Part shown: piece after piece, positions 45,235 to 54,430 of the stretch
How positions within the stretch are numbered: the stretch's first letter is position 1
Layout of the letters: every line of letters begins with the position of its first letter
NCBI GenBank assembly: GCA_964475765.1
Contig: CAYYZH010000002.1
Span: 1 to 64,000 of the forward strand
From: Thermohalobaculum sp964475765
GTDB taxonomy: Bacteria; Pseudomonadota; Alphaproteobacteria; Rhodobacterales; Rhodobacteraceae
Reading direction: 5' to 3'
DNA length: 64,000 bases
Notes under the pieces: generated by a model
Databases searched by the model: none
Seen by the model: only the letters and a program-made list of their open reading frames with translations
Told to the model about the DNA's origin: nothing
Position numbers and translations under genes: made by a program

Positions 45235-46290
45235 ATGAACGCCTCCGTCTCCGATCCCGCCGGGACGGCGCGGGTGCTGACCGTCGTGCTGAACTACCGC
45301 ACGTCCGATCTCGCGTTGCGCGCGGCAGGCGCGGCCCTTGTCGCCATGGACGGGATCGATGGCGAACTGATCCTCGTTGACAATGACAGCGGCGATGGCT
45401 CCTTCGAGGCGCTGGAGGCCGGGGTCGCGGAACGCCGCGCGCAAGATCCAGCCTGGGCTCGGGTCCGGGTGCTGCAGACTGGCAGAAACGGTGGTTTCGG
45501 CGCGGGCAACAATGCCGGCATCGCGGCGGGCCTCAGCGACGGTAGCGCGCCGGATTACATCTATATCCTCAACCCCGATGCCGAGCCCGAAGCGGAGGCG
45601 ATCCGCACGCTGCTCGATCATCTCGAGGCCAACCCCCGGACCGGGATCGGGGGCAGCTATATCTATGGCGGAACGCACCCCGAAGGGGAGGCTGACCGCG
45701 ATGCGGTACCGTCGAGCTGGTCCGAACCTGTGGGAGAGGCACACAGCACGGCATTCCGGTTCCCCTCGATCTGGTCGGAGATCGAGACCTCGGTGAAATT
45801 CGGGCCGCTCAGCCGGCTCCTGAAGCGTTATGTCGTGGCGCTCGAGGTTCCCGGCGAGACCATCAATGTCGACTGGGTCGCGGGCGCGAGCCTCCTGCTG
45901 CGCCAGACGATGCTCGATGAGATCGGCGGGTTCGACGAGACGTTCTTTCTCTATTTCGAGGAAACCGATCTTTGCCTGCGGGCAAACCGTGCGGGGTGGG
46001 CTGCGACCTATGTGCACGAAAGCCGGGTCAGCCATATCGGTTCGGTCTCGACGGGGATGAAGGACTGGACCCGGGTGCCGGGCTATTGGTTCGACTCGCG
46101 CTGGTACTATTTCTCGAAAAACCACGGGCGTCTTTATGCCGGGGCTGCCACGGTGCTCCATGCCCTTGGTGCGACCCTCTGGCGGGTGCGGGGATGGGTC
46201 GATGCCAAGGCCCGGGCCGACGCCGGTCCGCGTCATTTCGTGCGCGATCTCATGTCCCATGCGCTGGGGTTTGGCATCCGGCAGGGCTGA
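45235..46290 (+). CDS. GT2-family glycosyltransferase
   Basis: A 351-residue GT-A enzyme: VVLNYRTSDLALRA, ILVDNDSGDGSFEAL, NGGFGAGNNAGIAAG, YILNPDAEPE, and IGGFDETFFLYFEETDLCLRANRAGW. It has the same layout as the GT2 at 10800-11855, plausibly an ancient duplicate. It starts 2 bases after the PKS stop, so PKS and transferase are co-expressed. This makes an acyl modification of the sugar chain or its lipid carrier a reasonable guess. Confidence 0.88.
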   Translation: MNASVSDPAGTARVLTVVLNYRTSDLALRAAGAALVAMDGIDGELILVDNDSGDGSFEALEAGVAERRAQDPAWARVRVLQTGRNGGFGAGNNAGIAAGLSDGSAPDYIYILNPDAEPEAEAIRTLLDHLEANPRTGIGGSYIYGGTHPEGEADRDAVPSSWSEPVGEAHSTAFRFPSIWSEIETSVKFGPLSRLLKRYVVALEVPGETINVDWVAGASLLLRQTMLDEIGGFDETFFLYFEETDLCLRANRAGWAATYVHESRVSHIGSVSTGMKDWTRVPGYWFDSRWYYFSKNHGRLYAGAATVLHALGATLWRVRGWVDAKARADAGPRHFVRDLMSHALGFGIRQG

Positions 46291-46466
46291 GAGGCCGCTC
46301 ACGCCGCCGTGTTGTATCGGCCGGATCTGCCGCCAAACGGTTGCAATTAGGCTTTATTCATAAGAGTCCTGACGTGATGTGGACATGTGGCGCGTCCGGG
46401 GTATGTGGGGAGGAGCGCCAGGCCATTGGGCAATGGCCTGCACGGGATGTGTCGAGGAGGCGTTGG

Positions 46467-48896
46467 ATGCGGTTTGCAGGGTTCTGGCCGGTGCGGTTCT
46501 TGTCGGGGCGGTGGCTCAAGGCTTTGCTCCTGATGGCATGTATCGGGCTTGCCGCCTGTGACAGCGTCGAGGAGCGGATCACCAAGCATTTCGAGCGCGG
46601 TATGGCGCTGGTCGAGCAGGGCAATGACGACAAGGCGGCGCTCGAGTTCCGCAATGTGTTGAAGCTTGACCAGGCGCATGTGCCCGCAACCTATCAGCTC
46701 GGCCTGATCTTCGAGCGCCAGGGTGTGCTCGGCAATGCCATGGGCCGCTTCGAGCGTACGCTCGGCATCGATCCCGATCACCAGAACGCGCGGGTCAAAC
46801 TGGCGCGCTACCGGCTGATCCAGGGCAATCTGGATGCGGCAGCAGATCTGGTGGGCCCGGTGCTGGAGAAGACGCCGGACCGGGTCGATGCGCTTTTGGT
46901 GCGCGCTTCGGTGGCGCTGCGCCGCGAGGATCCGGACGCGGCCCGGCCCGATCTTGACCGGCTGGCCGAGCTTGACCCCGACAGTGCCGATCTGGCGGTG
47001 GCCGAGGTGAGTTATCTGGTGGCCCGGGAAGATTTTCCCGGCGCGCTGGCCCGGCTCGATACAGCGCTTGCCGATCATGGCAGCACGTTCGAGCTTTACA
47101 TGATGAAGCTGCGGCTTCTGGAGAGCATGCAGGACAGCGCCGGGCTGGGCACGCATCTGGGTGCGATGATCGAGCGCTTCCCCGATCAGCTGCAATTGCG
47201 TGAGGCTCGCGCCCGCTGGGCGCTGGAGACCGGGGACACCGCGGCGGCGCGCACCGAGCTGGAGGCGCTGGCCGATGCCCAGCCCGAGGATGAGGAGGCG
47301 ATTGCCGCCCTGGTTCGGTTCCTGCGCCAGCACGAGGGCGACGAGGCCGCACGGGCAGCACTGGAGGCCCGCGCGGCGGCACCCGGCGCGCCGCGCATGC
47401 TGGGGCTGATCGTTGCCCAGTTCGATATCGAAACCGGCCGGGCAGACCCGGCTCGTGCCCGGCTCGAGACTCTGATCGCCGAGGCCGACAAAGCCGAGGA
47501 CAGCGAGACCGGCGATCGAGCCCGCCTGATGCTGGCCCGCGAGCTGTTGCGCGCGAACGAGCGTGAAGCTGGCTATGCGCTGGTCGACCATGTGCGCGAA
47601 CGCAACCCGCGCAACGTGAACGCGACCCGGCTGCACATCAATCGCCTGATCGAGGAAGAACGCTTTGACGAGGCCATCGCCGATGTCCGCACCGCGCTGG
47701 CTGGTGATCCGGAGGATGTCGGCCTTCTGATGCTGGCCGCGCGCGCGCATGATCTGGCGGGCAATATCGATCTCGCCAATGAACAGCTTGCCCGGGCCGT
47801 CCGCGCGGATGACTACAATGCCGATACCGTGGGTCACTACGCCCGCTTTCTGGTGCGCAACAACCGCTCGGGGGCCGCCGAGACCGTGCTGATCGAGGCG
47901 GCCGAGCGCCAGCCCCGGAACGTCGAGCTGCTGGTCCAGCTCGCCCGACTTCAGCTGCAGCGTCAGGACTGGCTGGCGGCTGATCTGACCGCGAGCCGGC
48001 TGGTCCCGCTCGACCGTGGCCGGGCGTTGCAGATCAGGGCGGCCAGCCTGATCGGTCAGGACCAGACCGAGGAGGGCGTGCTGCTGCTCGGCGATCTGCG
48101 TCAGGATGTGCGCGTGCGCATCGCTTCTGCCGCCGCGCTGATGCAGGCGCATCTGGCCGAAGGCAACGCCGAGGCCGCGCGCAAAGTGGCTGAGGGCCTG
48201 CTGGTGGATCAGCCGGACAACCCGGCGGCCCGGATCCTGCTGGGCAATCTGCAGCTGGCGGTTGGTGACCGGGAGGGAGCACGGGAGGCTTATCTCAAGG
48301 TGCTCGAGAACAATCCCGACCATGGCGGGGCGCATATGGCGCTGGTGCGCCTCGAGGATCAGGGCGGCGACAAGACCGCGATGATGGAACGGCTCGAGGC
48401 AGGCCTGTCGCTGGCGCCGGGTAATGTCGCGCTGTTGATCCGCCGGGCTCAGGCCTATGAGCTGGACGGCGAGTACGCCTCGGCCATCGAGATCTATGAC
48501 CGGATCTACAGCCGTCTGCCGGACAGCTTGGTGATCGCCAACAATCTGGCGAGCCTTCTCTCGGATCACCGGGCGGACGAGCCGGAGATGCTGGACCGCG
48601 CCTATCGCATTGCCGGACGGCTGGCCGATGTCCCGCAGCCGCATTTCCGCGACACCTATGGCTGGACGCGCCATCTCAAGGGCGAACACCAGGAGGCACT
48701 GGAGGCGATTTCCTATGCGGCCGAGGCACTGCCGGACAACCCCTGGGTCGCCTATCACCTTGGCATGGTGCACAAGGCGCTGGACAATCCGGACGAGGCC
48801 CGTGCGGCGCTCCAACAGGCGCTTGTGTTGAGTGCGGGCGATGCGTTCGGCCCGCGCGCGGCGGTCGAGATGGCGTTGAAGGATCTGGACGGGTAG
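46467..48896 (+). CDS. PrsT-like TPR-repeat outer lipoprotein of the exosortase-EPS system
   Basis: A 809-residue protein from ATG 46467, preceded by GAGGAGG at 6 bases, which fixes the start. The lipoprotein signal is WLKALLLMACIGLAAC with acylated Cys in a LAAC lipobox. The rest is about 20 tetratricopeptide repeats (the first begins ERGMALVEQGNDDKAALEFRNVL). Exosortase/EPS loci commonly encode such a TPR lipoprotein (PrsT), thought to act as a periplasmic scaffold in polysaccharide export, similar to AlgK/PelB. It converges on the outer-membrane barrel gene. Confidence 0.9.
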   Translation: MRFAGFWPVRFLSGRWLKALLLMACIGLAACDSVEERITKHFERGMALVEQGNDDKAALEFRNVLKLDQAHVPATYQLGLIFERQGVLGNAMGRFERTLGIDPDHQNARVKLARYRLIQGNLDAAADLVGPVLEKTPDRVDALLVRASVALRREDPDAARPDLDRLAELDPDSADLAVAEVSYLVAREDFPGALARLDTALADHGSTFELYMMKLRLLESMQDSAGLGTHLGAMIERFPDQLQLREARARWALETGDTAAARTELEALADAQPEDEEAIAALVRFLRQHEGDEAARAALEARAAAPGAPRMLGLIVAQFDIETGRADPARARLETLIAEADKAEDSETGDRARLMLARELLRANEREAGYALVDHVRERNPRNVNATRLHINRLIEEERFDEAIADVRTALAGDPEDVGLLMLAARAHDLAGNIDLANEQLARAVRADDYNADTVGHYARFLVRNNRSGAAETVLIEAAERQPRNVELLVQLARLQLQRQDWLAADLTASRLVPLDRGRALQIRAASLIGQDQTEEGVLLLGDLRQDVRVRIASAAALMQAHLAEGNAEAARKVAEGLLVDQPDNPAARILLGNLQLAVGDREGAREAYLKVLENNPDHGGAHMALVRLEDQGGDKTAMMERLEAGLSLAPGNVALLIRRAQAYELDGEYASAIEIYDRIYSRLPDSLVIANNLASLLSDHRADEPEMLDRAYRIAGRLADVPQPHFRDTYGWTRHLKGEHQEALEAISYAAEALPDNPWVAYHLGMVHKALDNPDEARAALQQALVLSAGDAFGPRAAVEMALKDLDG

Positions 48897-48964
48897 GCGC
48901 CCGGGGGGACTTCAGTCAGACGGTCGGGCTGAGCGTTGGTCAGCCGCGCGGCTCTTACAGCGCT

Positions 48965-50167
48965 TTAATCGAGCCGGTGCTCGAGCGACAGGAACACCCG
49001 GTGGCCAAGCCCGGTGCCATCGTCATCGCGTTCCATCCGGAAGAGATACCCGACCGAGAGATCGGTCTGGCGGTCGAGCGCCAGTGCGTAATTCGGCCCG
49101 ATGCTGAACGTGTCCAGTGTGTCGTCATCGCCTGAGAGCGGGCTGCGCCGTGTGTAGCTGGCCGAGGCGGACAGGCTTTCGCGGTCGTTGATCTCATAGC
49201 TCATGCGCCCGCTGGCGCGACTGAAGGCCTGCAACTCGCCGGCATTGCTGGGCTCGACCGACTGGTTGAAATCGAACCCGGCGCTGATCGCGCTCAGCCG
49301 GTAGTCAAAGCCGACATTCCCGGTGAAGCCGAGATCGAAGTCCTGATCGCGCACGCCGGCCACGCTCTGGCCCGTGCGCACAAGGCTGACCCCGCCGCCC
49401 AGCCGAACGGTGTGGCGCGGTGTCCGATCGCTACTGAGGCTGACCGAGAGATCAAGCACCTGGCTGCGGGTCGTGGTGTCGTTGTCGGAGGCAAAGAATC
49501 TCAGCCCGCTGGCATAGGTCAGCGTGCTGATCTCGGAGAGCGCGTGATCCCATTCGGCGCTGGCGCCGATGGTCCGGGTCGGGCTGAGCCCGTCGATATC
49601 CTCGTCGAAGGTGATGGTCCGGTTGCTCAGCTCGAGGTTCATCGCATGGCGCGGGTTGAACCGGTAGAACAGCCCCAGCTCCTGCGATCCGGTGATCTGG
49701 GTCGCGTTCACATCGGTGATGCCGGTGTCGTCTTCCTGGGTCTGGTCGGTCGAGCTGAGATCGACCGAGGCATTGGCGCTGAGCTCGAGCCCTGAGCGGC
49801 GCACCACCGCGCCGATGCTGGCGCGCGGGTCGAGACGGCCGGTCCCGGCCCGGCTGTCGCTGCCTTCGAAATAGGCCGCCGTCAGGCCAAGCTCGCCGGT
49901 CAGCAGCCTGCGTTCGGTCTCGGAGGTCAGCACCAGACCGGCATTGAGCGCCTGGGTCAGCAGGATGTCATCGGAAGCCGGATCGCTGGAGGGCGCGAGT
50001 TGGCGGTTGGTTTCTGCCGTCAGCGTGGGGGCGAGCGAGATCACCGCGTCCCAGCCCGAAGGCAGGATCTCCGACGGCCCGGCACAGGCCGTCAGCCCAA
50101 GCGCACCCGCAAGGGTCAGAGCCCGCGCGCAGGAGGCCACAGGGCTTTGCTCCGGTGATATGGACAT
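48965..50167 (-). CDS. Outer-membrane beta-barrel protein (exosortase-EPS associated)
   Basis: A 400-residue protein. The N-terminus has a lipoprotein-like signal ending LGLTACAG. The remainder is alternating amphipathic strands with frequent turns (RVFLSLEHRLD at the C-terminus, YLFRMERDDDG, SASYTRRSPLSGDD), typical of a 14-18-strand barrel of the TIGR03016/EpsL type found beside exosortase loci. Probable role: outer-membrane pore or anchor for the polysaccharide. It is the second gene after the Wza-like protein on the minus strand, 28 bases apart. Confidence 0.8.
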   Translation of the reverse strand: MSISPEQSPVASCARALTLAGALGLTACAGPSEILPSGWDAVISLAPTLTAETNRQLAPSSDPASDDILLTQALNAGLVLTSETERRLLTGELGLTAAYFEGSDSRAGTGRLDPRASIGAVVRRSGLELSANASVDLSSTDQTQEDDTGITDVNATQITGSQELGLFYRFNPRHAMNLELSNRTITFDEDIDGLSPTRTIGASAEWDHALSEISTLTYASGLRFFASDNDTTTRSQVLDLSVSLSSDRTPRHTVRLGGGVSLVRTGQSVAGVRDQDFDLGFTGNVGFDYRLSAISAGFDFNQSVEPSNAGELQAFSRASGRMSYEINDRESLSASASYTRRSPLSGDDDTLDTFSIGPNYALALDRQTDLSVGYLFRMERDDDGTGLGHRVFLSLEHRLD

Positions 50168-50195
50168 GGCGGCCCGCGCCCCGTTCTTGTCGCGT

Positions 50196-50852
50196 CTACT
50201 CGAACAGACCGCGTTCAGGTACGACGATCACGGTGTTGTCGCTGAGCACATCGAGATCGCGATCGGTATTGATGATCCCATCCTCCATGGCCTCATAGTC
50301 GAACAGCCGCAGCGTCTCGACCCCGTCTATGCGCTCACGCACCTGAATGCGGCCGCGCGCGGCGAACGGTCCGACACCGCCAGCCAAGCTCAGCGCCTCG
50401 AGCACTGTTACCGGCTCTTCGGGGTCGATCTCGTAAAGCCCGGGCCGGGTCACTTCGCCCAGCACGTAGACGCTGAACTGTTCTTCGTCTTCATCCTCGT
50501 CGTCCTCGGCGAGCGAGGTGAGCGTGACGGTTACGGTGGGCGGCGAGACGAAATTGCCGGCAAGGCGGCTGCGCACGATGCGCTCGACCTGTCCCGGTGT
50601 GCGGCCCGCAGCGCGGATCGTACCGGCCACAGGCAGCGAGATCCGGCCATCGGGCAGGACCAGGACCTGAGCGTCCAGCTCGGGATCCTCGAGCACGTTG
50701 ACGACCAGCACATCCCCGGCGCGTACCCGGTAAAAGCCATCATCTCCAACCCCTTGGGCCAGAGCCGGTCCGGCCACAAGCCCGATCAGGATCGCCAGCG
50801 CAATGGTGATCCGCCGGGCTTCGCGGCGCAGTAATACCAGATAATTCCCCAT
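50196..50852 (-). CDS. Polysaccharide export protein, Wza/EpsE-like (Poly_export + SLBB)
   Basis: A 218-residue protein. The signal peptide IALAILIGLVAGPALAQG is cleaved at ALA-QG, with no lipobox. A Poly_export domain follows (YRVRAGDVLVVNVLEDPELDAQVLVLPDGRISLPVAG), then an SLBB domain (YVLGEVTRPGLYEIDPEEPVTVLEALSLAGGVGPF). It is shorter than E. coli Wza (no second SLBB and no C-terminal helix), like many exosortase-linked homologues, and probably needs the barrel encoded downstream for the outer-membrane passage. An acidic insert (DEDDEDE-type) lies between the domains. Confidence 0.9.
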   Translation of the reverse strand: MGNYLVLLRREARRITIALAILIGLVAGPALAQGVGDDGFYRVRAGDVLVVNVLEDPELDAQVLVLPDGRISLPVAGTIRAAGRTPGQVERIVRSRLAGNFVSPPTVTVTLTSLAEDDEDEDEEQFSVYVLGEVTRPGLYEIDPEEPVTVLEALSLAGGVGPFAARGRIQVRERIDGVETLRLFDYEAMEDGIINTDRDLDVLSDNTVIVVPERGLFE

Positions 50853-50870
50853 GACTGTCCCTCGCTCTTG

Positions 50871-50916
50871 TTCAAGAAACGACTATGTTTCGTGGCATGG
50901 TTGTAGTTCAAGAAAC
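50871..50916. repeat. Direct repeat TTCAAGAAAC upstream of the export gene
   Basis: TTCAAGAAAC at 50871-50880 and 50907-50916, 36 bases apart, in the ~217-base spacer between the divergent Wza-like and sulfotransferase genes. A GAAAC...GTTTC inverted repeat is embedded at 50876-50891. Candidate operator for one or both genes. Confidence 0.45.
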
Positions 50917-51069
50917 CACCGTACCATACTGCTTTGAAACTGTTTATTCCGTTTGAGAGTAGATGTCACCAATCTTGTTGACCCCATCTTTGCATGCGTG
51001 GCTTTCCGGCGACAGACAGCTTTAGACTTAAGATAAACTTTACCCGGCGCCTGCAACGACCTGAAGGCC

Positions 51070-51945
51070 ATGTCCGTGCCTCTCCCCGCCCTGTCCGCCA
51101 GCTGCCCGGCCCGGCCCGATATCGTGCTGATCGGGGCGATGAAATGCGCAACCTCGACGGTATCCGCCTGGCTCGAGGCGCATCCGGATGTGCACATGGT
51201 GGCAGGCCGCGATCCCGACTATTTCAGCCGCGACGAGATCTGGGATCAGGGACCGGAGGCTTATGGCGCGCTCTTTGCCGGGGCACGGCCGGGGCAATTG
51301 CTGGCGGAGAACTCGAACAGCTACAGCTGGGCCGCGCTTTATCCCCGCACGGCGGAACGTCTCGCGGCGGCCTGTCCCGGGGTGCGGCTGGTCTATCTCG
51401 TGCGCGATCCCATGGAGCGCATCGTCTCGCACTGGATCCAGGCGCGTGCCGATCGCGGCGCGGAGGTGCCGGACACCCCGGACCGGGCGGTGGCCAAGCA
51501 GCCCGCGCGCTTTGTCGATCCCAGCCTCTACTGGCGCCAGTTGCAGGTCTGGCGCGCGCATGTTCCCGACGCCCGGATCCTGATCGGCTTTGTCGAGGAG
51601 CTCGAGGCCGATCCCGAGGTTTTTTTTAAAGGTCTCGCGGCGTTTCTGGAGATTGCCCCTCAGGCCGCGCCCCGGGTCGTGGTCAATCCCAGCCGGGGCA
51701 AGGCCCTGCCGGGGCCGCTCTGGTCGCGGTTGCGCGCGCTGCCTGGTGCCGGGGCCACAGCGCGAATCATGCCCGCCCGGGTAAAACAGTCGCTGCGCCG
51801 GGCGCTCTCGATCCGTCCCCGGGAGAAGCCCCGATTGTCAGCGCCCGTATTCCGGGAACTTTCGACCCATATCGACCCCGATAGTGCCGCATTTCTCGCG
51901 CATACGGCGCGTCCACCTGATTTTTGGCGCAGAAATCGGCTATAA
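51070..51945 (+). CDS. Sulfotransferase (heparan/N-deacetylase sulfotransferase-like)
   Basis: A 291-residue protein. IVLIGAMKCATSTVSAWLEAHPDVHM is the PAPS 5'-phosphosulfate loop, and VRLVYLVRDPMERIVSHWIQ is the 3'-phosphate site (RDPxxR, S). It is more compact than the sulfotransferase at 14268 and from a different subfamily. Two sulfotransferases in one EPS locus suggest sulfation at two positions. It overlaps or closely precedes the GT4 gene downstream. Confidence 0.87.
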   Translation: MSVPLPALSASCPARPDIVLIGAMKCATSTVSAWLEAHPDVHMVAGRDPDYFSRDEIWDQGPEAYGALFAGARPGQLLAENSNSYSWAALYPRTAERLAAACPGVRLVYLVRDPMERIVSHWIQARADRGAEVPDTPDRAVAKQPARFVDPSLYWRQLQVWRAHVPDARILIGFVEELEADPEVFFKGLAAFLEIAPQAAPRVVVNPSRGKALPGPLWSRLRALPGAGATARIMPARVKQSLRRALSIRPREKPRLSAPVFRELSTHIDPDSAAFLAHTARPPDFWRRNRL

Positions 51946-52057
51946 TAGAAGTTGTAAGCCGGACAGTGCCGGAGCGTGTGTTTGGGGGTTCTACGTGTCG
52001 TCTTCGAGTGAAAATGCTTTAAAGGATAGTACCTTTACCTATTCAGCCGTCCCGCCT

Positions 52058-53377
52058 ATGCCAAAAGAGCAGCGTAGCGAACGCACGCTGAGTTTGGTTG
52101 GTCAGGCTGCGATGCAACAGGATGATGGGGCGGCGGAGACCATGGGCGGTGCTGCGCCGGCGGCATTGTCTCTGGCCTATCTGACCACCGAATACCCCAA
52201 GGTCAGCCATACCTTCATTCGCCGCGAAATCCTCGCGCTTGAGGCGCAGGGGCTCAAGATCCGGCGCTTTGCGCTGAGGGGTTGGGACACACCGATCGCC
52301 GATGATCAGGACCGGATCGAGCGCGAACGCACGCGCTATGTGCTGGGCGACGGGGCACTGCCGCTGATGAGCGCTGTTGCGCGCATGATGGTGCGCCGGC
52401 CGGGCGCTTTCCTCTCTGCACTCGGGCTTGCGTTCCGGCTGGGACGGCGGGCGCTCAGGCCGATGCCCTATCACTTCGTCTATCTCGCCCATGCCTGTCG
52501 ACTTTACGAGTGGCTGGAGAAAGACCCGGTCGACCATCTGCACGTCCACTTCGGCACCAACGCCGCCGAGACGGCATTGCTTCTGCGCCAGCTTGGTGGG
52601 CCATCCTACAGTTTCACGGTGCACGGGGCCGACGAGGCCGATCACGCGCCCTATCTCAAGCTCGACCTCAAGACCAAGGCGGCCAAGTTCGTCGTTGCCA
52701 TCAGCTCCTATCTGCGCAGCCAGATGCTGCGCCAGTTGCCGCCCGAGCAATGGGACAAGGTCAAGGTCGTGCATTGCGGCATCGACCGCACGTTCTTTTC
52801 CGAGGTGCCGGAGCCGTTCCCGTCCCGTCCGCGCCTTGTCTGTGTCGGACGGTTCTCGACCGAGAAGGGACATCTGGTCCTGCTCGAGGCTTTTGCGAAG
52901 ACCGCAGGCGATGCCGAGCTGGTGCTGGTCGGCGATGGTCCGCTGCGCGGGGAGATCGAAGCGCGGATCAAGGCGCTGGGGATCGAGGATCGCGTGCGCA
53001 TCACCGGCTGGGTCTCAAGCGCGGATGTCCGGGCCGAGATCATGTCCGGGACCGCTCTGGTGCAGCCAAGCTTTCAGGAAGGTCTGCCGGTGGTGATCAT
53101 GGAAGCCATGGCGGTCGGTCGCCCCGTTATCTCGACCTATGTGGCCGGCATTCCCGAACTGGTGCGCCCGGACGAGACCGGCTGGCTGGTGCCTGCCAGT
53201 GATGTGCCCGCACTGACCGAGGCGATGGACGCCACCATCACGGCCACGCCCGAGGAGCTGGGTGCGATGGGAGAGGCGAGCATTGCCCGTGTCCGTGCGC
53301 GCCATTCCATCGATGACGAGGCCGTCCGGCTGGCCCGGCTTTTCAGCGGGACCGAGACCGGGGGTCATGGGCGCTGA
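52058..53377 (+). CDS. GT4-family glycosyltransferase
   Basis: About 439 residues. Motifs: YLTTEYPKVSHTFIRREILALEAQGL, LHVHFGTNAAETALL, GPSYSFTVHGADE, HCGIDRTFF, LVCVGRFSTEKGH, VGDGPLRGEIEARI, SFQEGLPVVIMEAMAVGRPVI. It is paralogous to the protein at 9496. The start is unclear: ATG 52058 lacks a good ribosome binding site, GTG 51995 and ATGs near 52111/52141 are alternatives, and the domain itself begins around residue 38. A stable hairpin follows the stop codon. Confidence 0.87.
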   Translation: MPKEQRSERTLSLVGQAAMQQDDGAAETMGGAAPAALSLAYLTTEYPKVSHTFIRREILALEAQGLKIRRFALRGWDTPIADDQDRIERERTRYVLGDGALPLMSAVARMMVRRPGAFLSALGLAFRLGRRALRPMPYHFVYLAHACRLYEWLEKDPVDHLHVHFGTNAAETALLLRQLGGPSYSFTVHGADEADHAPYLKLDLKTKAAKFVVAISSYLRSQMLRQLPPEQWDKVKVVHCGIDRTFFSEVPEPFPSRPRLVCVGRFSTEKGHLVLLEAFAKTAGDAELVLVGDGPLRGEIEARIKALGIEDRVRITGWVSSADVRAEIMSGTALVQPSFQEGLPVVIMEAMAVGRPVISTYVAGIPELVRPDETGWLVPASDVPALTEAMDATITATPEELGAMGEASIARVRARHSIDDEAVRLARLFSGTETGGHGR

Positions 53378-53407
53378 AGGAACGGGCGCCCGGGCGGCGC
53401 CCTTCCT
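53378..53407 (+). terminator. Stable hairpin directly after GT4 stop codon
   Basis: AGGAACGGGCGCC (53378-53390) pairs with GGCGCCCTTCCT (53396-53407), loop of 5, one bulged C, starting one base after TGA. There is no T run. It may be a partial terminator or 3'-end stabiliser within the operon, since the deacetylase gene starts 15 bases later. Confidence 0.5.
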
Positions 53408-53422
53408 GCGTTCAATCTCCCA

Positions 53423-54430
53423 ATGAAATCGCTTGTGAAATCGCTGGCACGCACTGCGTTGGGGTCTGGCCCGGGCCTGAGCGTGCTGCGCGCGCGGGCG
53501 GCCCGGGGCCGACCGATCACCGTCCTTTGCTATCACACGATTGGCGCGGACGGTGTGGACGAGGCGGCGTGGGTTCGGCTGGCACTCTCTGATTTTGCCG
53601 ACCAGATCGCCTATGTCGCCCGGCACTGGCAGATTGTCAGTCTGGATGAGGCTGTCCAGACCGGACCGGGGGCGGGGGGTGACAAGGCGCCAGATAAACC
53701 TTTGGCGGTGATCACCTTCGACGATGGGGAGGCCGGCCTCTCCCGCCATCTCCTGCCGTTTCTTGCGCACACGCCCATTCCGGTGACGGTCTATGTCGCC
53801 ACCGGTCATATCGAGGCACAAACACCTTACTGGTTCGACCGGGTGATGAGCGCGCTGGAAGGCACGGCGGAATTGGCGATCGATCTCGGGGGCCCACCGA
53901 TCCGCGTCGCAGGCTCAGGCGCAGCGCGTTGGCTGGGGATCTCGGACGTGCTGGAGACGATCAAGTCAGCCGAACCCGGGGCGCGTGACGATCTGGCCAA
54001 CAGGGTTCTGGATCAGGCCGGGGAGGGAGCCACGGGCCCCGACAATCCCTGTCCTGACGGCCCGCTCCGCCCGATGACGCGGGACGAACTGGCCGAGCTT
54101 GCCGCCCATCCCATGGTCACCATTGGCGGGCACAGCCATTGCCACCACCTGCTCGATCGCATTCCGTTGGATCAGGCCGCCGCCAGCATCCGCACCTGCC
54201 GCGATCTGCTCCGCGACTGGACGGGTCAGGCGGTGGAGCATTTCGCCTATCCCAATGGCAACTGGAACCGCTCTGTGGCGGGCGCTGTGGCCGATGCCGG
54301 GTTCCATACGGCTACCATTCTTGGCCAGAGCCTCTGGCGCGATGGCGCCGATGCCTTTGCCTTGCCTCGGGTCGCGGTCGGGCGCCATGATGCGCTGGAC
54401 CGTGTGCGTCTTGCCCTGGCGGAGATCTGA
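53423..54430 (+). CDS. Polysaccharide deacetylase (NodB/CE4 family)
   Basis: A 335-residue protein. ITVLCYHTIG and AVITFDDGEAGLSRHLLPFL (TFDDG motif 1, Asp-Asp metal/catalytic), then VTIGGHSHCHHLLDRIP (H-S/T-x3-H motif 2) and FAYPNGNWN (motif 3). Role: removal of N- or O-acetyl groups from the polysaccharide or its intermediates. No clear signal peptide is seen, so it may act in the cytoplasm on lipid-linked units. Coupled to the next gene by a TGATG overlap. Confidence 0.87.
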   Translation: MKSLVKSLARTALGSGPGLSVLRARAARGRPITVLCYHTIGADGVDEAAWVRLALSDFADQIAYVARHWQIVSLDEAVQTGPGAGGDKAPDKPLAVITFDDGEAGLSRHLLPFLAHTPIPVTVYVATGHIEAQTPYWFDRVMSALEGTAELAIDLGGPPIRVAGSGAARWLGISDVLETIKSAEPGARDDLANRVLDQAGEGATGPDNPCPDGPLRPMTRDELAELAAHPMVTIGGHSHCHHLLDRIPLDQAAASIRTCRDLLRDWTGQAVEHFAYPNGNWNRSVAGAVADAGFHTATILGQSLWRDGADAFALPRVAVGRHDALDRVRLALAEI

